From the NCBI GenBank assembly GCA_019918135.1, contig WBZZ01005325.1, positions 40,001 through 104,000 of the forward strand: a stretch of DNA of 64,000 bases. The letters run 5' to 3'. Origin of the DNA: Paulinella micropora. Taxonomy: Eukaryota > Cercozoa > Imbricatea > Euglyphida > Paulinellidae. The notes under the pieces were generated by a model, which saw only the letters and a program-made list of their open reading frames with translations, made no database searches and was not told the origin of the DNA. A program made the translations under genes and the position numbers. Shown here piece after piece: positions 1-7,842 of the stretch (the stretch's first letter is position 1; each line of letters begins with the position of its first letter).

Positions 1-471
1 GAGAAGACATATAATATATTAATTGATAAATACAAGATAAATGAAATGAAAGAATTTTTAGAGTTTAAAGAACTAAAACCAAAATGGGAGAAATACATAA
101 GAAATAGTATATACAACCCACAGAAGACAGATGGTAAAGCATATTCAATAAAAGGAGGAAGAAAAGCGGAAATATATGGGGCCGTTGTAGTATCAAAAGA
201 TTATGATGGAAAACGACATCCTCATTCAATACTCAGATTCAACAACCAACCCAAATCCATTCACCCCACACAGAAACCAGTTGAACTATGTGAATGGTTA
301 ATTAAATCATATTCAAACGAAGGCGACTTAGTGTTAGACTTTACAATGGGAAGCGGGACGACTGGCATAGCTTGTATTAATACTAAACGGCGGTTTATAG
401 GTATTGAGAAAGATAAAAACATATTTGAAACGGCGAAAAAAAGAATAGACGAAGCACAAATTAATACTTAA
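1..471 (+). CDS. DNA (adenine-N6 or cytosine-N4) methyltransferase, C-terminal part
   Basis: The frame is open to base 1, so the gene enters from outside the window. It would transfer a methyl group from SAM to a base in DNA. The visible part has the HPTQKP stretch followed by a SAM-binding motif I of the form DFTMGSGTTG and a closing IGIEKD strand. Motif I lying C-terminal, with the catalytic DPPY-type motif expected upstream, suits a beta-class N6/N4 methyltransferase. In PLVs and virophages such enzymes usually stand alone and may protect or mark viral DNA. The stop overlaps the convergent gene at 461-739 by 11 bases. Target base and specificity cannot be read here. Confidence 0.85.
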   Translation, partial: EKTYNILIDKYKINEMKEFLEFKELKPKWEKYIRNSIYNPQKTDGKAYSIKGGRKAEIYGAVVVSKDYDGKRHPHSILRFNNQPKSIHPTQKPVELCEWLIKSYSNEGDLVLDFTMGSGTTGIACINTKRRFIGIEKDKNIFETAKKRIDEAQINT

Positions 472-739
472 TAACACCTAATGCTTTACCGCCTACAGCG
501 ATAGATGTATCCTTATATATTGCTCTTTCTTTTTTTTCAAGTTCAAAACAATAATTAGAACAAAACTCATACATATAAAACCAATCAAAACTATCATCAA
601 TAGCTGTAATCTGTCGGTTCGCTAAACACAGTGTTAATCCACACACATAGCAACTAGTGAAGTCATACATACGATGATTATATAGGTAGTCCATAATGTG
701 TAAGCGAACATCTAACGGTAGGTTTTTTATCTTGTTCAT
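461..739 (-). CDS. Small Cys-containing protein with F-box-like N-terminus
   Basis: About 92 residues from the ATG at 739. A longer frame starts at 790, but 739 sits next to the shared promoter with the gene at 748 and is preferred. The N-terminus reads LPLDVRLHIMDYL, which resembles the first helix of an F-box. It is followed by a CYVCG pair and a later CSNYC pair that could bind one zinc. Overlaps the methyltransferase stop by 11 bases. The F-box reading rests on one short helix; the protein could simply be a small zinc protein. Confidence 0.5.
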   Translation of the reverse strand: MNKIKNLPLDVRLHIMDYLYNHRMYDFTSCYVCGLTLCLANRQITAIDDSFDWFYMYEFCSNYCFELEKKERAIYKDTSIAVGGKALGVIKY

Positions 740-747
740 TATATAAT
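740..747. promoter_or_regulatory. Eight-base bidirectional promoter core
   Basis: Only TATATAAT separates the two divergent start codons at 739 (minus) and 748 (plus). It is close to the TAATATA-like motif before other genes of this element. Transcripts from it would have almost no 5' leader, or initiation must lie inside the opposite gene. Confidence 0.5.
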
Positions 748-1005
748 ATGAGATTTTCAAAGTCAAGTGTAAAAAATAAAAAATATACAACTACAACACC
801 AAAAGGAAAAACAATTCATTTCGGTGATGTCAGATATGAGCATTACAAAGACCGCATAGGACTTTTTTCGCATCTCAACCATTTAAACAAAGAAAGAAGA
901 AGAAATTATAGAGCAAGAGCAAAAGCTATAAGAAATTCAAAAGGTGAATTAACATACAACAATCCAGAGTATGCTAATTATTATTCTTATCATTATTTAT
1001 GGTAG
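748..1005 (+). CDS. Small basic conserved protein of the YSHL...HYLW type
   Basis: 85 residues, rich in Lys, Arg and Tyr. The layout is GKTIHFGD, then YEHYKDR, then SHLNHLNKERRRNYRAR, ending in an aromatic HYLW tail. From memory, this matches a small family found widely in giant viruses and their satellites, whose role is unknown. The many aromatic and basic residues suit a nucleic-acid or virion-core protein, but this is inference. Divergent from the gene at 461-739; the next gene at 1009 is convergent, four bases away. Confidence 0.7.
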   Translation: MRFSKSSVKNKKYTTTTPKGKTIHFGDVRYEHYKDRIGLFSHLNHLNKERRRNYRARAKAIRNSKGELTYNNPEYANYYSYHYLW

Positions 1006-1008
1006 TTT

Positions 1009-1503
1009 CTAGAACTTTAAAAATATCTTTGAAACATCATTACTTTCTTTTTTTGGTTTCTCTGGTTGTCCCGCATGAACATTGACATTAACACGGCCAG
1101 TCTTCTTACCTTTACCCTTTTTAGGCTGTTCCTCTTCCTCACTTTCGCTTTCGCTTTCACTCTCCTCTTCCACTTGCTTTTTTACCGCTTTCTTCTTCTT
1201 CTGTTTAGTCTTTAATTTCATACCCGCAACCCGTTGGGCAATTAGGTCAGCAAAGTCCTGTTCTACTTCCTCATCCGAACTGCTCTCCTCACTTTTCTCG
1301 CCATCTCTGCCATTAATGAGGTCCTTCGCCAACTGTTTCTTGGCCGTATGTTCCATCTTTTCATCATTAGTCATTTCTTTCGCATTCTTCGCCTCTTCCT
1401 CCGCTAGTAGTTCCCTAGCCCTCTCAATCTTTCTCTGCTTAGCCTTTTCCTTTCGCCTCGCATTAGCGATTTTAAGATTTTCTACCGAAGATTTGCCCGG
1501 CAT
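1009..1503 (-). CDS. Highly charged Lys/Glu-rich coiled-coil protein
   Basis: 164 residues, almost all charged. A helical segment (about residues 10-75) is rich in Ala, Arg, Glu and Lys and likely forms a coiled coil. A Ser/Glu stretch follows, then a QKKKKAVKKQ basic patch and an ESESESESEEEE acidic run, then a Lys/Gly tail. No catalytic motif. Such proteins can act as DNA-condensing or scaffold proteins, but nothing here proves that. The opposite strand also has a long frame (1082-1528) that is only the shadow of this repetitive composition. It faces the fibre gene across about 90 bases. Confidence 0.6.
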   Translation of the reverse strand: MPGKSSVENLKIANARRKEKAKQRKIERARELLAEEEAKNAKEMTNDEKMEHTAKKQLAKDLINGRDGEKSEESSSDEEVEQDFADLIAQRVAGMKLKTKQKKKKAVKKQVEEESESESESEEEEQPKKGKGKKTGRVNVNVHAGQPEKPKKESNDVSKIFLKF

Positions 1504-1593
1504 ACTGTCTACGACCGTAGGTTGGTAATTGTTTGCTATGGGTTGCTATATTTTCCTAAATATAATATTTTAATTAAGATAATATATACAACA
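1504..1593. promoter_or_regulatory. Divergent promoter region before the fibre gene
   Basis: AT-rich spacer between the charged-protein gene and the fibre gene. It contains AATATAATATTTTAATTAAGA and then TAATATATACAACA just before the fibre ATG at 1594. The TAATATA element matches the motif before other genes of this PLV. Confidence 0.5.
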
Positions 1594-4500
1594 ATGGGCA
1601 GTCAATATAAATCGCTCTTAGGCTTGTCTGAAATTGCGGTGGATTCACTGGATATAAAAAATTTAGATTTAACGAACACAAACATAGTGGGCTTATACAC
1701 AGATAGGGTGCCAGAAGATGCTCACCCCGTAAATCTTTATTTTACCAACAGCCGATTTGACACACGACTGGCTACCAAAAGCACAACGGACATAAAAGAA
1801 GGCACTAATCTATACTATACTGATGGTAGATTTGACACAAGATTTTCAAACAAGTCAATAGATGCTTTAAGTGATGTAGTCATAACAGGCATACCCGCCG
1901 ATAACCAATTGCTCATTTATAGCACGGGGCAATGGAGAAATGTGGTATCACCCTTTCTGAGATTAGACGGCCTCACTATGATGTTTGGAGATTTAAATAT
2001 GGGAGGTTTTAATGTAGTAAATGTAAATCTTGTTGACAACATTGATGTTTCCGCCCTTGATGCTTCCGTGGTTAAACTAACAGGCAACCAAACAATAACA
2101 GGAGCAAAGAATTTTTCCACGAATAGACTGAGAGTGAGTGGCAATACGGCACCAACTTCTGGGGCGGGTATAGAATTAGCATATGACAGCGATGTCAAAG
2201 CTGGTATATTAAGTTCAATTGATAGAGATACAGTCGCATATAAACCATTTATATTTGGAGGTGAGGCATTTTATTTTGGCGGAGGGTCGGGCGATATATT
2301 CACCATTTCAAATACGGAAGTAAAGTCAATGAAACCGCTAAATATGGGAGGATTTGAAATTACAAATGTAGGTAATGTTGATGGTATTGATGTTTCGGCT
2401 CTTGACACGAATGTCGTTAAACTAACAGGCGACCAAACAATAACAGGAAACAAAACATTTACTACTTATGTGGGTGTAAAAGACTCAAATCCATTAAACA
2501 CTGGCAAGTTATTCTTCAATTACAACAATAATATGGGTTCTATTTATTCGTCGGAGGCAGGTGGGGCGACGGGCTATCCATTATCTTTTGTCGGCTCGTC
2601 CATACTTTTTGCTCCAACAACAGGGGGTGGAATGACATTGACAAATAATGTTTTAAATTTTAACAGCACAACAGCAATCAGCGGACTGCCCGCACCATTT
2701 TACGACGGCGATGCTTCAACAAAGGCTTACACCGATACGAAACTAGCAAAGGACGGCACAGTGGCTATGACGGGTAGTTTAAATATGGGAGGATTTAACA
2801 TAACAAATGTGGGTAATGTTGACAACATTGATGTTTCCGCCCTTGATACCGCAGTCGTTAAACTGACAGGAGACCAAACCATAGCTGGTATTAAAACATT
2901 TAGCAGTATAATAAATGCGAGTGCTGGTCTTGATATGAAAAGCCAAAGCATAACAAATGTGAATTTGGTGGATGGTGTTGATGTTTCTGCCCTTGATACT
3001 TCGGTTGTCAAACTAACAGGAGACCAGACCATAGCAGGGAATAAAAAATTTACTTCAACAATAGAAGTGCGGGGCGCCACAGCTCCAACCACTTTTGATG
3101 GTATTGGTATTGCTTTTGATAATGCAACAAATGTAGGAGAGATTGTGGCACAAAAAACAGCAACCGCGGCCTATTATCCAATACAAATAACGGGTTCGTA
3201 TGTTGATTTATATGCGGGGGATAATGTAATCGCGACAGCAACGGGCACGACACTATCTTTAAACAATAGAAAAATAACAAACTTAGCCACACCAACAGCG
3301 ACAACGGACGGGGCAAACAAAAGTTATGTGGATACATTAGACGGGCAAAATGTGAAACTAACAGGAAACCAAACCATAGCAGGAATTAAGACATATAGCA
3401 GTGGTGTTGAAATAACGGGAAATTCAATCAATGCGACAACAAAAGGAACATTCGTGGTTTTCAATTCTACCAGTAATATCGGGTCAATTGCTAGTTTGGA
3501 TATGAAAACTGCGACATATTACAACTTTGAAATTTCTGCCAAAAAAATAAGTTTTATTATTGACGGGACGATTGTCGGTTGGGTAAATGCTTCTGGGCTA
3601 GATTGTAATAGTAGCAAAATAGCCAACCTTGGAACTCCGACATTATCAACTGACGGAGCAACAAAAGGATATGCGGACACATTGGACGGGCAAAATGTAA
3701 AACTAACAGGCGACCAAACCATAACAGGAATTAAAATATTTAATGGAAGTAGAAATGATGTAAGAGCACTGACCTTATTAAGCCAAGCCGATTTTAATAA
3801 TGTGGATATCATTAATGGCGGGAATATAACATATAATGGGGCTCGGATATTAAACCAAAACGGAGGAGACATATTCTTTTCACAGACAACAGGAGATTGG
3901 CAGTCTTTCTTATATACTTTAAACACGGATTCAAGTGGAACTGCCGACCAAAGAGGCTACCTATTCACTAATATAGCATTTGACGCAAAAGGTGCGGGGC
4001 TTTATATTTCAAAACTTTTGGATAATAAGTCGCTGTCGTCTGACATTGTCCGTTTTAACAATGCGGGCGGTATGCGGTTTTATGGTGCTTTGGATATGAA
4101 CAGCAACAACATAACAAGTGGCGGAACAATAACAGGAACTACATTAACGGCAACCGTGGGTATGACTACAACCACACTCACGGCAAGCGGATTATTAACA
4201 GCCGATGGAGGATGTAAGTTATCTATCCAAAATAAAGTGGATGGAGGAAGCGGACAAGGTATATTTTTATATGATACCGATACTACAAGCTGGGGGATTT
4301 ATAATATGGCAACTAATCAAGGAGCCACGAATACTAGAAGTTTAGCAGGTGGTTCAGCAGTCGCAGGAAATGATTTTATTCAATGGGCTATGCGATTTAG
4401 ATGTAATGCTGGTGCGGATACTGGTTTTATATGGGAGAATGGCTCTGAGCAATTGCTAATGTCGTTAAATGGACTTAACGGGACTTTATGGACGAAAGGG

Positions 4501-5535
4501 TTAATAACGGCTAGTGCGGGCGTATTAACAACAACCTTAACAACGAGCGATAAAATAACAACAGCATCAGGTAAGCCGATAATCATAGGCAACACAACAA
4601 AATCAGCAAATGGGGCGACAGGTGGATTAGAATTATACGGGACGGCTTCAAATATTGGAGGAGCACACTTGCAGGCAGTAATATCCACAGATGCTTATCC
4701 AACATTTCAATTATTGAACTGGGCACACGACAATATAGGTATAAGTTTTGATGCTCATTATGACGGCTCAAACTGGAAATCAAGTAATTCTGGCTCAAAC
4801 TTTCAAATATACAAAATTTCAAACAAACTCGCTTTTTATTATAATACTGGAACAACAGCGGGAAATAATATAACTTGGACTGAGGCAATGAACATAAGCA
4901 CAGCGGGCTTATTGACGACAAAAGCAATAACAGCAAACGGCGATATTTACAGAACAATTGGCACAAATGGATATGTGAATATTAGACCAAGACCTACTTA
5001 TCTTACCGAAACACAAATAGTTATGAAAGGTGATGGAAGTGCGAATTTTGGCCATATTGGATATAGCGGTTCAAGTTTATTTGCTTGGAGTTCTACAAAT
5101 GCTAACGACCCTCATTCTGGTTATGTTGCTGTTGCTTTGGGTGATAATAAGTGGACGAGTTCGTCAGACAGGAGATTAAAAGCAGATATTGAGACATTAG
5201 AATGTGGCGACTGTTGCGAAAAATTAATGAAAATAAATTGCTGTTCGTATTATTGGAAATCAGACGAAAAGAAAGAAAAAAAGAATATTGGCTTTATAGC
5301 CGACGAGGTTAAGAAAGTATTTCCAGAGTTTGTATCAAATACTGGGATGAAAATAGGTACAAATGAAAATATTGAAGGAATATCATACCAAGACTTCATA
5401 CCAGTATTAATTAGTGCTTTTCAATATTTATCGGAAAAAGTAGTTAATTTAGAAAAAGAAAATAAAACTTTACTTAATATATTACAAGATTTAACCAACC
5501 AATTAGCAGAAATAAGAGCAGAAGTATTTCCGTAA
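1594..5535 (+). CDS. Fibre/spike protein with C-terminal S74 intramolecular chaperone
   Basis: 1,313 residues from ATG 1594; an upstream in-frame ATG at 1522 lies in the promoter region and is not preferred. The N-terminus (YKSLLGLSEIAVDSLDI) is shared with copy 2 and may anchor the fibre. The shaft repeats about eight modules of the form NMGGFNVVNV, then DVSALDxxVVKLTGDQTIxGxKxF, as in trimeric phage tail fibres. The C-terminus from about residue 1190 is a peptidase S74 domain: SSDRRLKADIETL, then IGFIADEVKKVFPEF, then YQDFIPVLISAFQ and a closing coiled coil. In known S74 proteins this domain helps the trimer fold and then cuts itself off at the Ser of the SD.RLK motif. Likely host-recognition fibre. 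Confidence 0.88.
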   Translation: MGSQYKSLLGLSEIAVDSLDIKNLDLTNTNIVGLYTDRVPEDAHPVNLYFTNSRFDTRLATKSTTDIKEGTNLYYTDGRFDTRFSNKSIDALSDVVITGIPADNQLLIYSTGQWRNVVSPFLRLDGLTMMFGDLNMGGFNVVNVNLVDNIDVSALDASVVKLTGNQTITGAKNFSTNRLRVSGNTAPTSGAGIELAYDSDVKAGILSSIDRDTVAYKPFIFGGEAFYFGGGSGDIFTISNTEVKSMKPLNMGGFEITNVGNVDGIDVSALDTNVVKLTGDQTITGNKTFTTYVGVKDSNPLNTGKLFFNYNNNMGSIYSSEAGGATGYPLSFVGSSILFAPTTGGGMTLTNNVLNFNSTTAISGLPAPFYDGDASTKAYTDTKLAKDGTVAMTGSLNMGGFNITNVGNVDNIDVSALDTAVVKLTGDQTIAGIKTFSSIINASAGLDMKSQSITNVNLVDGVDVSALDTSVVKLTGDQTIAGNKKFTSTIEVRGATAPTTFDGIGIAFDNATNVGEIVAQKTATAAYYPIQITGSYVDLYAGDNVIATATGTTLSLNNRKITNLATPTATTDGANKSYVDTLDGQNVKLTGNQTIAGIKTYSSGVEITGNSINATTKGTFVVFNSTSNIGSIASLDMKTATYYNFEISAKKISFIIDGTIVGWVNASGLDCNSSKIANLGTPTLSTDGATKGYADTLDGQNVKLTGDQTITGIKIFNGSRNDVRALTLLSQADFNNVDIINGGNITYNGARILNQNGGDIFFSQTTGDWQSFLYTLNTDSSGTADQRGYLFTNIAFDAKGAGLYISKLLDNKSLSSDIVRFNNAGGMRFYGALDMNSNNITSGGTITGTTLTATVGMTTTTLTASGLLTADGGCKLSIQNKVDGGSGQGIFLYDTDTTSWGIYNMATNQGATNTRSLAGGSAVAGNDFIQWAMRFRCNAGADTGFIWENGSEQLLMSLNGLNGTLWTKGLITASAGVLTTTLTTSDKITTASGKPIIIGNTTKSANGATGGLELYGTASNIGGAHLQAVISTDAYPTFQLLNWAHDNIGISFDAHYDGSNWKSSNSGSNFQIYKISNKLAFYYNTGTTAGNNITWTEAMNISTAGLLTTKAITANGDIYRTIGTNGYVNIRPRPTYLTETQIVMKGDGSANFGHIGYSGSSLFAWSSTNANDPHSGYVAVALGDNKWTSSSDRRLKADIETLECGDCCEKLMKINCCSYYWKSDEKKEKKNIGFIADEVKKVFPEFVSNTGMKIGTNENIEGISYQDFIPVLISAFQYLSEKVVNLEKENKTLLNILQDLTNQLAEIRAEVFP

Positions 5536-5603
5536 GGACAAGCCCTTACAATCCCAATATAGTTTTTGAGATCGTAAGTGGTTTTTGAAAAAAAGCACTT
5601 ACA
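5536..5603. other. Two-hairpin spacer, absent from copy 2
   Basis: Between the fibre stop and the next ATG lie two inverted repeats. One pairs GTAAGG with CCTTAC near 5532-5549. The other pairs GTAAGTG (5574-5580) with CACTTAC (5596-5602), with an inner T-run/A-run pairing that lengthens the stem. In copy 2 the fibre and membrane-protein genes overlap and this spacer does not exist. It could be a transcript-end signal or a small inserted repeat. Confidence 0.6.
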
Positions 5604-5948
5604 ATGCCCCCTAGATTACACCCACCGCCAATCATAGAAGTAGATGGAGGCGAACTCACACCCGAACTCAAAAACCGTGTGCTTGATGTCCAAATTAAGC
5701 AGGAAGAAAAAAAATTAGACCACGAATACGAGGACAGCTGGGATTGCTGTTTGACAAAGCGAAAAACCGACAGCCGACTTATTAAATACTTATTTCAAAT
5801 GGGTATCATTATTGCCATCATCACCCTTTGTATCGTGAGGTTGTCTGACCCGAATGTCAGTTGTGAAACTGGAAACATTTATGTCGGGCTTATAAGTTTA
5901 TTAATAGGGATTGTGCTTCCTAGCCCATCTTCTAGCTCAAAGAAGTGA
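5604..5948 (+). CDS. Small two-helix membrane protein
   Basis: 114 residues. The N-terminal half is soluble (MPPRLHPPP, then a charged helix ending DSWDCC). It is followed by a conserved DSRLIKYLFQ approach, a first membrane span (GIIIAIITLCIV), a short Cys-containing loop and a second span (YVGLISLLIGIVLP), then a PSPSSSSKK tail. From memory, similar RLIxYLFQ-type two-span proteins occur in virophages, PLVs and some large DNA viruses and probably sit in an internal membrane or at the host membrane. Copy 2 has a recognisable relative at 62,815. The 3' end overlaps the opposite-strand secreted-protein gene by 70 bases. Confidence 0.8.
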   Translation: MPPRLHPPPIIEVDGGELTPELKNRVLDVQIKQEEKKLDHEYEDSWDCCLTKRKTDSRLIKYLFQMGIIIAIITLCIVRLSDPNVSCETGNIYVGLISLLIGIVLPSPSSSSKK

Positions 5949-6166
5949 GCATACAGATAGACTTTATACCAAGAGCTATCACCAGCACAGATTAGCGGGA
6001 TAGCTTCATCAAAACTACGACACATATTATTTCCATTATTTATGAAAACACATCCCTTTTGGATACAATAAACACAACTTTCATTTTTTTTATCGCTGAC
6101 CCGTGAATAGAAATCACAAGCAGTCCGACCTAACACAGAGCACACAAATAATAATATTAATAACAT
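5879..6166 (-). CDS. Cys-rich protein with signal peptide (PSI-like)
   Basis: 95 residues starting with a signal peptide (MLLILLFVCSVLG). The body follows the pattern RTACDFYSRVS, NESCVYCIQKG, then further Cys, then SFDEAIPL.C, then WYK. Copy 2 (63,296-63,544, minus) keeps the same order despite many substitutions, so this is a real gene although it overlaps the membrane-protein gene antisense. The cysteine order recalls PSI domains of surface receptors, but the similarity is weak. Probably secreted or exposed on a membrane. Divergent from the gene at 6193. Confidence 0.72.
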   Translation of the reverse strand: MLLILLFVCSVLGRTACDFYSRVSDKKNESCVYCIQKGCVFINNGNNMCRSFDEAIPLICAGDSSWYKVYLYAHFFELEDGLGSTIPINKLISPT

Positions 6167-6192
6167 AATATATTATACAAAATATAGAAACA
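6167..6192. promoter_or_regulatory. 26-base divergent promoter
   Basis: Spacer between start codons at 6166 (minus) and 6193 (plus). It reads AATATATTATACAAAATATAG and so carries TAATATA-like elements for both directions. Confidence 0.5.
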
Positions 6193-6555
6193 ATGAGTGA
6201 GTTCAAATACCAAAAGATTATTTTTCTGAGTAATGATTTTGCTGGTGGTAGCAAGACATTTGACAAAAACATTCAAATGAACTTTACACCAACAAGAATG
6301 AATGTTAAGTTTATCCACTATATGAATGATATGACCAAGACGAAAACAAAAATCCTTCATATGGACCGCATTGGAATTATTGGCACATTCGCCGATAGCA
6401 ACACCGCAAACATTTCAAATCTAAGCTACAATTTGGGGATTATTAATTGGACCGACGGACAATACAGTTTTAGAGTGCTTAAAACGGACAATGGTAGTAT
6501 TGAGACTGACCTGCTAGCTGGAAGAATTGTTATTTGTTTAGAATTTCTGGCATAA
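6193..6555 (+). CDS. Conserved 120-aa PLV protein of unknown function
   Basis: 120 residues, no membrane span, predicted mostly beta from its alternating pattern. Conserved stretches include IIFLSNDF, KNIQM.FTPT, MDRIGIIGTFADSN, NISNLSYNLG, and GRIVICLEFLA at the end. Copy 2 carries a full-length relative (63,594-63,962), so it is under constraint. It sits directly before the packaging ATPase (15 bases between stop and ATG 6571), which suggests a virion or assembly role. I do not recognise the family. Confidence 0.7.
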   Translation: MSEFKYQKIIFLSNDFAGGSKTFDKNIQMNFTPTRMNVKFIHYMNDMTKTKTKILHMDRIGIIGTFADSNTANISNLSYNLGIINWTDGQYSFRVLKTDNGSIETDLLAGRIVICLEFLA

Positions 6556-6570
6556 TAAAAATATAGAGTG

Positions 6571-7392
6571 ATGGAGAAAATCAATAATATAAAGGTGAAA
6601 CCAGTTAAGCAAAACGGAGATGGAGACAAGTTGGCAAAAGGACATAAACTATTTGATGAACCGTATGCCAATATTTTTCTTCTCGCTCGCAAGAAGAGTG
6701 GCAAGACGACCGCACTGTTTGAAATCCTGAAACGAACGACCGACAAAAAAACAAGGATTGTTATTATTGCCAGCACAATACACAAGGACCACATCTACAA
6801 AGAAATGGTTAAGCATTTTAAAAAGAAAGGAAACCCGATGGCGATATACACATACTTGAAAACGGACGGATACAGTGTGATTGATTACGAGTTAGACAAG
6901 CTGAATAAACCCGATGAAGAGCAAGAAGGCGAGATTGTTCAAGACGAGAAAGAAGAACCGAAGCCGAAGTTTCTTTATTTTGGAAAAGAGGAAAAGAATA
7001 AACAGGAGGGAGGCGAAAAGGTGGAGAGACCGAGCAAATACATTACACCAGAAGTCGTGTTCGTGTTAGATGATTTGGGTAGCGGGCTCAGAGATAAATC
7101 AGTAAGCGACCTACTTAAAAAAAATAGACATTTCCGTTCAAAGGTGATTATGAGTTCGCAATACCTACAAGACCTTAGACCTGAGGCGATAAAACAATTA
7201 GACTACATTTTAATCTTTCCAGGTCAAAGTGTGGATAAAATGGAACTTGTATATAAACATTTAGACCTTGGCTATGACCTAGACTACTTCATTGAAAAAT
7301 ACCATGAGGCGACAAAAGAGCGATTTAACTTTTTGTATGTTGATGCGGTATCTGATGAATTACGAAAGAACTTCAATATTCGTTTTAAGTAA
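6571..7392 (+). CDS. Genome-packaging ATPase (A32/FtsK-HerA type)
   Basis: 273 residues from ATG 6571; the GTG three bases earlier is not needed. This is the motor that would pump DNA into the capsid. Walker A is LLARKKSGKTT with the GKT at residues 44-46. A long charged insert follows (about 105-155), then Walker B VVFVLDDLG and a conserved SSQYLQDL segment with the sensor-like Ser/Gln. The layout matches A32-like ATPases of virophages, PLVs and large DNA viruses. It opens the morphogenesis module. Copy 2 keeps at least its first codons at 63,964. Confidence 0.92.
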   Translation: MEKINNIKVKPVKQNGDGDKLAKGHKLFDEPYANIFLLARKKSGKTTALFEILKRTTDKKTRIVIIASTIHKDHIYKEMVKHFKKKGNPMAIYTYLKTDGYSVIDYELDKLNKPDEEQEGEIVQDEKEEPKPKFLYFGKEEKNKQEGGEKVERPSKYITPEVVFVLDDLGSGLRDKSVSDLLKKNRHFRSKVIMSSQYLQDLRPEAIKQLDYILIFPGQSVDKMELVYKHLDLGYDLDYFIEKYHEATKERFNFLYVDAVSDELRKNFNIRFK

Positions 7393-7431
7393 TTTTACTA
7401 ACACAAGTGTTATAACAAAAAATAACTCGTT

Positions 7432-7475
7432 ATTTTTTTTATATTATTATTTATTTTTTTTCAAACATTATATAG
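7432..7475 (+). promoter_or_regulatory. T-run plus TATATAG promoter element
   Basis: Two T-runs (7432-7440 and about 7454-7461) are followed by CATTATATAG directly before ATG 7476. The same layout (T-run, then a TAATATA- or TATATA-like element within about 25 bases of the ATG) precedes 7843, 10,599, 12,186 and 13,485. Before 9723 the TAATATATA element stands close to the ATG without such a long T-run. Confidence 0.5.
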
Positions 7476-7787
7476 ATGCCAACATCACCAGTGATTATTT
7501 CACAACCATCGGGATACAATATCAGCTACAATCCAAGCCCAGTAAGTATGCCCCAAGCAGGAGGGAAAAGAAAATCAAAAAAGAAACAAACAGGAGGGAA
7601 AATTAACTGGAAAAAAGTAGGAAAAGCGATAGTAGATGCTAATAGATTTATCAAGAAGAACCAATTGATTTCAAGGGGCGCTACTTTTCTGAGCGATGTC
7701 GGAGTGCCTTATGCGGACAGTGTAGCAAAGGCTGCGGCTAAGCAAGGCTACGGCAAGCAACGAGGAGGAGCCGTTAAGTTTCGGTAG
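7476..7787 (+). CDS. Small basic Gly-Gly-rich protein, possible virion core protein
   Basis: 103 residues. The N-terminal third is Pro/Ser-rich, followed by AGGKRKSKKKQTGGKINWKK, an amphipathic segment (KVGKAIVDANRFIKKN), then VPYADSVAKAAAK and a final RGGAVKFR. Three Gly-Gly sites (AGG, TGG, RGG) resemble cleavage signals of adenain-type proteases and divide the protein into short basic peptides, reminiscent of adenovirus core precursors. That is analogy, not shown homology. It sits between the ATPase and the protease. Confidence 0.65.
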   Translation: MPTSPVIISQPSGYNISYNPSPVSMPQAGGKRKSKKKQTGGKINWKKVGKAIVDANRFIKKNQLISRGATFLSDVGVPYADSVAKAAAKQGYGKQRGGAVKFR

Positions 7788-7814
7788 GCGAAGTCTCTGC
7801 GAATGTAAAATCTT

Positions 7815-7842
7815 ATATTAATTTTTTTTCTAACATATACAT
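7815..7842 (+). promoter_or_regulatory. T-run plus AT-rich promoter before protease gene
   Basis: ATTTTTTTTCTAACATATACAT runs directly into ATG 7843. It matches the T-run/TATA-type layout of neighbouring genes. Confidence 0.45.

Noticed and set aside
1082-1528. 148-codon plus-strand frame of Ser/Leu/Phe
   Set aside because: Antisense shadow of the Lys/Glu-rich gene at 1009-1503.
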